A stretch of DNA of 8,881 nucleotides from Bacteroidales bacterium. GTDB taxonomy: Bacteria > Bacteroidota > Bacteroidia > Bacteroidales > JAADJA01. Under the pieces are notes generated by a model that did not search any database, had not been told where the DNA came from, and saw only the letters and a list, made by a program, of their open reading frames with translations. The position numbers and the translations under genes were made by a program. The stretch is taken from assembly GCA_021106665.1 (NCBI GenBank), contig JAIOTR010000357.1:1-8881 (forward strand), read 5' to 3'. Positions 1-5,199 of the stretch are shown here, piece after piece; position 1 is the first letter of the stretch; every line of letters starts with the position of its first letter.

Positions 1-939
1 GCAGAAATTTTTACCTGGATTTCCATTGAACCGACTTCTGGAACTTTAGAACCGGGAGAAAGTGAAGAGATGTTAGTTTATTTAGATGCAACAGGTATTC
101 CACCATGGATATATGAAGCAGAAATCCAATTCAACACAATACCAAATGTGGGTTCTCCTGTTGTTGAAGTTCTGTTGGGAATTGAAGGTCAACCCTGGGT
201 TCAAAATTTGCAGGCAGAAACGAATTGTACAGATGTTATTTTGAATTGGGAGACTATACCTCCAGGTATGCCAGCAGATAGTTTTCATGTATACAAAGAT
301 AGTATATGGTATGCAACAACTTTTGATACACAGTTTGTTGATTCTCTTGTTTTTCCTGAAACTGAACGCACTTATTACGCAACCGGCTATTTTTATAATG
401 GATGGGAATCCAATCAAACAAATCATGTTGATGTAACAGTTCCATTACCTGATGAACTGGAACCTTTAAATCTGTTTTATATTTCATTACCACAAAATTT
501 GATTTTACTATCCTGGACCCCTCCTTCAGCTTGTATTGAACCATCTGGTTATAATGTTTATCGTGATAATGCTATAATTGGTTTTATAGAGGATACTTCA
601 TTTCTATGCTCTTTTGGATTTTATGAATTTTGGGTAACAGCAGTATATTATTTTGGTGAGTCAAATCCCTCAAATTCAATAATTATTACAGGATTACCTG
701 AAACAGAATCACTTGATATTATTATATACCCTAACCCTGCAAAAGATAACCTTTTTATATGTTCTCCATCTGTGATTGAAAGGATAGAAATATTTAACAA
801 TATAGGGATGAGTGTTCTCACTGAGAAAGCAAATAGCAAATCACTTCAATTAGCTGTTTCACATTTGAATCCCGGAATATATTATATCAAGATAGAAACA
901 GAACATGACATGATCGTACGCAAGATCTTGATTGAATAA
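1..939 (+). CDS. C-terminal part of a secreted multidomain protein with a type IX secretion (type A) sorting domain
   Basis: The reading frame is open from the first base, so the gene starts upstream of the window; 312 codons and a TAA stop are visible. The internal ATG at 70 lies inside a domain and is not the start. In order I see: residues about 1-60, an immunoglobulin-like repeat of the BACON/ASH kind (EPTSGTLEPGES, then YLDATGIPPWIYEAEIQF); about 61-150 and 151-235, two fibronectin-III-like modules, each with a LNW or LSW strand and a VYKD or VYRD strand; and from about 238 (base 712) a sorting domain with IIIYPNPAKDN, the central IEIFNNIG segment and the ending GIYYIKIETE...VRKILIE. In this family the sorting domain directs export across the outer membrane and is cleaved when the protein is anchored to the surface or released. 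The catalytic or binding part, if any, is outside the window, so substrate and role are unknown. It has no obvious link to the genes downstream. Confidence 0.9.
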   Translation, partial: AEIFTWISIEPTSGTLEPGESEEMLVYLDATGIPPWIYEAEIQFNTIPNVGSPVVEVLLGIEGQPWVQNLQAETNCTDVILNWETIPPGMPADSFHVYKDSIWYATTFDTQFVDSLVFPETERTYYATGYFYNGWESNQTNHVDVTVPLPDELEPLNLFYISLPQNLILLSWTPPSACIEPSGYNVYRDNAIIGFIEDTSFLCSFGFYEFWVTAVYYFGESNPSNSIIITGLPETESLDIIIYPNPAKDNLFICSPSVIERIEIFNNIGMSVLTEKANSKSLQLAVSHLNPGIYYIKIETEHDMIVRKILIE

Positions 940-941
940 TT

Positions 942-1006
942 ATGAGTGTCATTCCGAACCATATAAAGGAAATGGGGATGGAGTAAGGAATCCCCTGGCG
1001 ACTCAT
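942..1006. repeat. Small palindromic module, probably an interspersed repeat
   Basis: The module is bounded by ATGAGT (942-947) and its reverse complement ACTCAT (1001-1006). Inside, ATTCC (951-955) is complementary to GGAAT (987-991), and GGGGAT (974-979) can pair with ATCCCC (990-995) around a 10-base loop; the last two pairings overlap and would compete. The layout suggests a REP-like dispersed element, but only one full copy is visible. It starts three bases after the stop of the upstream gene and could also stabilise that mRNA's 3' end. Confidence 0.5.
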
Positions 1007-1042
1007 CACTGCCAACAGCATTTGACAATGTACAATAAAGGC

Positions 1043-1164
1043 TGTGTGAAAAGTTAAAAAGGTTGGTCACATTGAGCCTGTCGAAATGTGTATCATACTG
1101 GGAATCAAATATATTTCGACAGGCTCAACATGACCACTTGGTAAAGAAAATTACTTTTCACACA
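1043..1164. repeat. Long nested inverted repeat (REP/MITE-like palindrome)
   Basis: Two pairs of arms are nested. The outer arms TGTGTGAAAAGT (1043-1054) and ACTTTTCACACA (1153-1164) are perfect 12-base complements. The inner arms run 1064-1087 and 1113-1136, match at 22 of 24 positions, and contain a perfect 16-base core, TTGAGCCTGTCGAAAT (1072-1087), against 1113-1128. The loop is 25 bases (1088-1112). Folded as RNA this gives a strong stem. There is no T-run after it, so a classical intrinsic terminator is not supported, although the stem may protect the 3' end of the upstream transcript. There is no transposase gene and no clear target-site duplication. Confidence 0.75.
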
Positions 1165-1175
1165 CCCTCAATAGT

Positions 1176-1195
1176 AAGGGGATATATCACCCCTT
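1176..1195. repeat. Short hairpin
   Basis: AAGGGG (1176-1181) pairs with CCCCTT (1190-1195) around an 8-base AT-rich loop. No T-run follows in either direction, so it is not a standard terminator. It lies 12 bases after the large palindrome and may be part of the same repeat array. Confidence 0.4.
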
Positions 1196-1241
1196 CCCTT
1201 CAATGACTTGGGTATGGGGTTCGACATGACAACATGGATAT

Positions 1242-1267
1242 TTTGTAAACTTCTTTTCATAATTTTG
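1242..1267 (+). promoter_or_regulatory. Possible Bacteroidota-type promoter for the ABC-F gene
   Basis: TAATTTTG at 1260-1267 matches the Bacteroides -7 consensus TAnnTTTG exactly. TTTG at 1242-1245 could serve as the -33 box, but the 14-base spacing is shorter than the usual 19 or so. Transcription would start near 1273, about 20 bases before the ATG at 1293. In AT-rich DNA such matches also arise by chance. Confidence 0.3.
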
Positions 1268-1292
1268 CAGTTTCCTGAATTTAAATGAAACA

Positions 1293-3230
1293 ATGATCTC
1301 GGTTAATAATCTGTCAATACATTTTACCGGTACTGATCTTTTCAGTAACGTTTCCTTTCTGGTCAATGATAAGGATCGGATTGGGCTGGTTGGTAAAAAC
1401 GGATCAGGAAAAACCACACTGCTCAATATCATTTCAAGAAACCTTATTCCACAACAAGGAGAGGTTGTGATTCCTTCCGGTACTTCCATTGGATACCTCA
1501 GGCAGGAAATGGAAACAAACAGTCAAAAAACCATCTTTGATGAGGCATTAACGGCATTTAACGAAACTTTAAAACTCGAAAGTAAAATCCGGAAACTCAA
1601 TACCGAAATTGCTGAACGTACCGATTATGAGTCCAGGGAATACGATCAGCTTATTCATCAATTGACCGACGCAAATGAACGATTTCAGATCATCGGTGGC
1701 CAGTCAATGGAAGGTGAAACAGAAAAGGTTTTAAGCGGCCTTGGATTCAAAAATTCAGATTTTTCGCGGCCGGTATCAGAATTGAGCAGTGGATGGCAAA
1801 TGCGAATTGAGCTGGCAAAGATACTTTTACAAAAACCGGATGTCATCCTTCTCGATGAGCCAACCAATCATTTGGATATTGAATCTATTCAATGGCTAGA
1901 GGAATTTTTGATCAATTATTTCGGAGCCGTGGTTCTTGTTTCTCACGACAGGGCTTTTCTTGACAATATCACCAAACGAACCGTTGAAATTGAATTAGGA
2001 AAGATATACGATTATAAGGCCAGTTACAGCGGATATGCTAAAATGCGGGAGGAACGACTTGAACGGCAGATGGCTGCTTATAATAATCAACAAAACCAGG
2101 TAAGACAAATTGAACGGTTTATAGAACGGTTTAGGTATAAAAACACCAAATCCCGGCAGGTGCAATCGAAAATCAAGATGCTCAATAAACTGGATGAAAT
2201 TGAAATTGAAGAAATAGATCAGTCAGCCATTCATTTCCGGTTTCCACCGGCACCAAGATCAGGAAAGGTAGTAATTGAAGGTATCAACCTGGGGAAGGCC
2301 TATGGCGAGTTACAAGTTCTCAAAGATCTGAATTTTGCCATTATCAATCGCGACAGGATAGCTTTTGTGGGAAAGAACGGTGAAGGGAAAACAACCCTTT
2401 CCAGGATGATAGTAAAAGAGCTGGAATACAGCGGAACATTAAAATATGGACATAATGTAAAAATTGGCTATTTCGCACAAAACCAGGGAGATTATCTTGA
2501 TCCTGACAAAACGGTTTTTGAAACCATTGATGATATTGCTGCCGGTGATATTCGCAAGCAGGTGAGAACCATACTCGGAGCTTTTCTTTTTAGTGGAGAT
2601 ACCATTGATAAAAAAGTGAAGGTGCTTTCCGGTGGAGAAAAATCAAGGTTATCTCTTGCTAAACTATTATTAACTCCTTCCAACCTCCTTATCCTGGATG
2701 AACCGACAAACCACCTGGATATGCAATCGAAGGATATTCTCAAAAATGCTTTATTGCAATATGATGGAACTTTGATCATTGTATCTCATGACCGGGATTT
2801 CCTCCAGGGACTAAGTAATAAAGTGTTTGAATTCAGGGATCAAAGTATAAAAGAACATCTTGGGGATATCTATGATTTTCTGGAATACCGGAAATTGAAA
2901 TCTTTACAACAACTGGAAAAGGCTAAAAAATCGGGGAATGACAAAAAAGGACAACCTTCAGATCGAAAGTTAAGTTACGAACTTAAAAAACAGTTGGAGC
3001 GGGATATTCGGAAAGTTTCCAGTCAAATTAAAAAATCAGAAGAGGGAATTGAAAAACTTGAAATCGAAATTCAGGGCAAAAGTGAGATCTTAAGCAATAC
3101 AGCCCAACAAGAAAACATTGATTTCGATAAGGTTTCACAAGAATATAATTCCCTGACAAAAAATCTTGAAAATGAAATGTCGAATTGGGAATTGTTGCAC
3201 ATTAAACTTGAAGAGATGAAGCAGCGGTAA
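1293..3230 (+). CDS. ABC-F family ATPase, YheS/ABCF3-like (ribosome-associated, not a transporter)
   Basis: This is a complete 645-residue protein with two ABC ATPase domains and no membrane segments, the hallmark of ABC-F proteins. Domain 1: Walker A GKNGSGKT (34-41), signature LSSGW (164-168), Walker B with D188-E189 in DEPTNHLD, switch H218. Domain 2: Walker A GKNGEGKT (360-367), signature LSGGE (445-449), Walker B D469-E470, switch H499. All ATP-binding and catalytic residues are intact. The linker, about 240-305, contains RFRYKNTKSRQVQSKIKML, which resembles the P-site tRNA interaction motif of YheS/ABCF3 more than that of EttA. Residues about 540-645 are Lys/Glu-rich and probably form a C-terminal coiled coil. 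Family members act on the ribosomal E site to relieve stalled or slow translation; some confer antibiotic resistance, but nothing here indicates that. The start is chosen because MISVNNLSIHF begins the first ABC fold directly. There is no Shine-Dalgarno, only an A-rich leader. The gene converges on the prenyl synthase gene. Confidence 0.93.
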   Translation: MISVNNLSIHFTGTDLFSNVSFLVNDKDRIGLVGKNGSGKTTLLNIISRNLIPQQGEVVIPSGTSIGYLRQEMETNSQKTIFDEALTAFNETLKLESKIRKLNTEIAERTDYESREYDQLIHQLTDANERFQIIGGQSMEGETEKVLSGLGFKNSDFSRPVSELSSGWQMRIELAKILLQKPDVILLDEPTNHLDIESIQWLEEFLINYFGAVVLVSHDRAFLDNITKRTVEIELGKIYDYKASYSGYAKMREERLERQMAAYNNQQNQVRQIERFIERFRYKNTKSRQVQSKIKMLNKLDEIEIEEIDQSAIHFRFPPAPRSGKVVIEGINLGKAYGELQVLKDLNFAIINRDRIAFVGKNGEGKTTLSRMIVKELEYSGTLKYGHNVKIGYFAQNQGDYLDPDKTVFETIDDIAAGDIRKQVRTILGAFLFSGDTIDKKVKVLSGGEKSRLSLAKLLLTPSNLLILDEPTNHLDMQSKDILKNALLQYDGTLIIVSHDRDFLQGLSNKVFEFRDQSIKEHLGDIYDFLEYRKLKSLQQLEKAKKSGNDKKGQPSDRKLSYELKKQLERDIRKVSSQIKKSEEGIEKLEIEIQGKSEILSNTAQQENIDFDKVSQEYNSLTKNLENEMSNWELLHIKLEEMKQR

Positions 3231-3255
3231 GATTTATGAAAAATTAAACAGTCTC

Positions 3256-4230
3256 TTAGAATTCCCGTTTTTTTAATTGATCGGCAAATTTGATTAGTTC
3301 TGATTTTCTATCATCAGCATCATTAATTTTATCAAGAAACTTGATTCCCCGGTTAAAATATTTTTCAATCTCTTTTGAAGTAATAGAATCGATATTCAAG
3401 GTTTCATAAATTTCTTTCACTCCGTTAATTTTCTCCAATTCATTATCAAAGTCTTTATTGAAGAAAAAGTGTAATGATTCATACGTTTTGCTATCAGCAA
3501 GTTCAAAAGCCTTTAAATAAAGGAAGGTCTTTTTGTTTGCAAGAATGTCGCCGCCATTTTGTTTTCCAAATTTTTCCTCATCACTGAATACATCCAATAA
3601 ATCATCCTTCAATTGGAAGGCGATTCCAATATTTTCACCAAAACGATAAATATTGTCAGCATCTTCAGGTGATGCTTCTGCTACGAGAGCGCCTATTTTC
3701 AAACTACCGGCAATTAAAACTGCGGTTTTTAACCTAATCATTTTTATATAATTGGCAATCGAAACATCGTTCTGCGATTCAAAATTCATATCGTATTGCT
3801 GACCTTCACAAACTTCGATGGCCGTTTGGTTAAAAGCAGAAAAAATTTTCGATCTGACTTTTTCAGGTGTTTTCATGATGAACTCATAAGAAAGCGCCAT
3901 CATGGTATCTCCTGAAAGAATGGCAACATTGGGATTCCATTTTTCATGAACTGTTGACTTGCCCCGGCGTATTGGGGCCTGGTCCATGATATCATCATGC
4001 AATAGTGTAAAATTGTGAAATATCTCTATTCCTATTGCGGGATCCAATGCATTGCTAATATTACCACCAAACATATCACAAGCTAACAGGCAGAGTACAG
4101 GTCGTAACCGTTTGCCACCGAGATCAAGAATGTAGTTAATAGGACTGTAGAGTTCAACAGGTTGTTTATCAAAAGTCAGATCTGCAATCCCCTCCTTTAT
4201 GATTTTCTGAAGGCTTTGTAATGAATGCAT
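3256..4230 (-). CDS. Short-chain polyprenyl diphosphate synthase (probably geranylgeranyl diphosphate synthase)
   Basis: This is a 324-residue trans-isoprenyl diphosphate synthase, the usual length for the family. It condenses isopentenyl diphosphate onto an allylic diphosphate in the cytosol. Visible motifs are GGKRLRP (38-44, isopentenyl diphosphate binding), the first Asp-rich motif D79-D80-x-x-D83 followed by R88-R89, GQQYD (143-147), K168-T169, and the second Asp-rich motif D209-D210-x-x-D213. All catalytic residues are present. The first motif has no two-residue insertion, unlike bacterial farnesyl synthases. The fifth residue before it is Phe (F74) and the fourth is Thr; a bulky residue at -5 limits chain length to about C20 in archaeal-type GGPP synthases, so C20 is the best guess, with C15 or longer not excluded. 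The start lies 2 bases after the rfbA stop and has a good ribosome binding site. The 3' end faces the ABC-F gene 25 bases away. Confidence 0.88.
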   Translation of the reverse strand: MHSLQSLQKIIKEGIADLTFDKQPVELYSPINYILDLGGKRLRPVLCLLACDMFGGNISNALDPAIGIEIFHNFTLLHDDIMDQAPIRRGKSTVHEKWNPNVAILSGDTMMALSYEFIMKTPEKVRSKIFSAFNQTAIEVCEGQQYDMNFESQNDVSIANYIKMIRLKTAVLIAGSLKIGALVAEASPEDADNIYRFGENIGIAFQLKDDLLDVFSDEEKFGKQNGGDILANKKTFLYLKAFELADSKTYESLHFFFNKDFDNELEKINGVKEIYETLNIDSITSKEIEKYFNRGIKFLDKINDADDRKSELIKFADQLKKREF

Positions 4231-4232
4231 TA

Positions 4233-5096
4233 TTATTCCTCCAGTATATTTAATAAATATTGTCCGTATCCACTTTTTAATAAAGGTTCGGCTAATTTAT
4301 GAAGCTGTTCTTTGCCAATATATCCCATCCGGTATGCCACCTCTTCAATACATCCGATTTTCAACCCCTGACGATGCTCGATGACTTCAACAAATTGTGA
4401 TGCCTGTAACAATGATTCAAAAGTTCCGGTATCGAGCCAGGCAGTCCCCCTGTTCAAAATCCCAACCTTTAGTTTTCCCTGCTCAAGATAATACTTATTG
4501 ACATCTGTTATTTCGTATTCACCTCTTGCGCTGGGTTGCAGATTTTTAGCCACCTCTACTACAGAGTTATCATAAAAATACAAACCAGGTACAGCAAAGT
4601 TCGATTTGGGATTTTTGGGTTTTTCTTCAATGGAAACGGCCTTCTCATTTTTATCGAATTCAACAACACCATAACGTTCAGGATCAGATACGTGATAAGC
4701 AAAAACAACTCCGCCATCCGGATCATTATTACCGGCTAATAATTTTCCTAACCCGCTTCCATAAAAAATGTTATCACCCAAAACCAGGGCGACTTTTTCC
4801 TTTCCTATAAAGTCAGCTCCAATAACAAATGCCTGTGCAAGTCCGTTAGGGATTACCTGTTCAGCATAACTGAATGAGCAACCCATTCCGGCTCCATCTC
4901 CTAATAACCTCTTGAACCCGGGTAAGTCATGAGGAGTTGAAATAACCAATATATCATTTATTCCTGCCATCATCAAAACCGATAATGGATAATAGATCAT
5001 AGGTTTATCGTAAATGGGCATCAGCTGCTTACTGATTCCAAGTGTTATCGGATGAAGCCTTGTGCCGGCACCTCCGGCAAGTATGATTCCTTTCAT
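4233..5096 (-). CDS. rfbA: Glucose-1-phosphate thymidylyltransferase
   Basis: This is a complete 287-residue enzyme (also called RmlA), matching the family's usual length of about 290. It joins glucose-1-phosphate and dTTP to form dTDP-glucose and pyrophosphate, the first step of dTDP-rhamnose and related deoxysugar synthesis for surface polysaccharides. The nucleotide-binding loop GGAGTRLHPIT (8-18) and SKQLMPIYDKPMIYYPLS (22-39) are nearly canonical. Metal-binding Asp residues are D108 in LGDNIFYG and D222 in WLDTGT; EEKP (157-160), VPGLYFYD (169-176) and GEYEITDVN (192-200) are also present. The start is the ATG at 5096, because MKGIILAGG is the standard N-terminus; its leader is A-rich with no Shine-Dalgarno. 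No rmlB, rmlC or rmlD is in the window, so the rest of the pathway must be elsewhere. It lies 103 bases downstream of the exporter gene across a tandem-repeat region, and 2 bases before the prenyl synthase gene. Confidence 0.96.
   Translation of the reverse strand: MKGIILAGGAGTRLHPITLGISKQLMPIYDKPMIYYPLSVLMMAGINDILVISTPHDLPGFKRLLGDGAGMGCSFSYAEQVIPNGLAQAFVIGADFIGKEKVALVLGDNIFYGSGLGKLLAGNNDPDGGVVFAYHVSDPERYGVVEFDKNEKAVSIEEKPKNPKSNFAVPGLYFYDNSVVEVAKNLQPSARGEYEITDVNKYYLEQGKLKVGILNRGTAWLDTGTFESLLQASQFVEVIEHRQGLKIGCIEEVAYRMGYIGKEQLHKLAEPLLKSGYGQYLLNILEE
4238..4242 (-). promoter_or_regulatory. Shine-Dalgarno site of the prenyl synthase gene, inside the end of rfbA
   Basis: On the minus strand GGAGG lies 7 bases before the ATG at 4230 and is made from the final Glu codons of rfbA (LEE-stop). 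The rfbA TAA is 2 bases from the ATG. This supports the chosen start and suggests that translation of the two genes is coupled. Most other genes here lack such a site. Confidence 0.65.
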
Positions 5097-5104
5097 TGTT
5101 TTTT

Positions 5105-5142
5105 GTAATTTATTGGTAATTCACTTGTAATTCAATGTAACT
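5105..5142. repeat. Four phased copies of GTAATT/GTAACT
   Basis: GTAATT occurs at 5105-5110, 5116-5121 and 5127-5132, and GTAACT at 5137-5142. The period is 11, 11 and 10 bases, close to one DNA helical turn. The spacers are less conserved. On the minus strand the repeats read AATTAC and lie 9-46 bases upstream of the rfbA start codon, within its likely leader or promoter region. They may be a protein-binding array or a decayed tandem repeat. Confidence 0.6.
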
Positions 5143-5150
5143 TGCTTGAT

Positions 5151-5198
5151 TAACTTTTAACTTTTAACTTTTAACTTTTAACTTTTAACTTTTAACTT
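5151..5198. repeat. Heptanucleotide tandem repeat (TAACTTT)n
   Basis: Six perfect copies of TAACTTT (5151-5192) are followed by a partial copy TAACTT (5193-5198). It ends one base from the stop codon of the exporter gene. On the minus strand it reads as AAAAGTT units, lying between that stop and the rfbA leader. A perfect short tandem array like this is prone to slippage, so copy number may differ between strains. A period of 7 would shift any reading frame across it, but no coding frame crosses it. Confidence 0.9.
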
Positions 5199-5199
5199 C

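Larger units (their letters stand above)
940..1292. other. Gene-free, palindrome-rich intergenic region
   Basis: This 353-base stretch between two plus-strand genes has no plausible coding region. It contains a small hairpin module (942-1006), a long nested inverted repeat (1043-1164), a third small hairpin (1176-1195) and, near its right end, a 14-base inverted partner (1218-1231) of a segment near its left end (947-960). The final 50 bases are AT-rich and hold a possible promoter for the ABC-F gene. The short open frames here on the minus strand are translations of the palindromes or of the antisense of the next gene. Confidence 0.75.

Noticed and set aside
882..1070. Minus-strand open frame of 62 codons
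   Set aside because: It runs through the hairpin module and the end of the upstream gene. Its composition is that of translated repeat DNA and it matches no family I know.
1187..1489. Minus-strand open frame of 100 codons over the ABC-F start
   Set aside because: It is the antisense shadow of the Walker A region of the ABC-F gene, which is clearly the real coding strand.
3241..3278. Possible terminator at the convergent gene ends, with a run of seven T
   Set aside because: Only a weak AT stem (AATTAAA with TTTAATT) can form, and the T-run is inside the coding end of the prenyl synthase gene; there is no GC stem.
4536..4739. Plus-strand open frame inside rfbA
   Set aside because: It lies antisense to conserved enzyme motifs, has no domain signal, and is best explained as a shadow frame.
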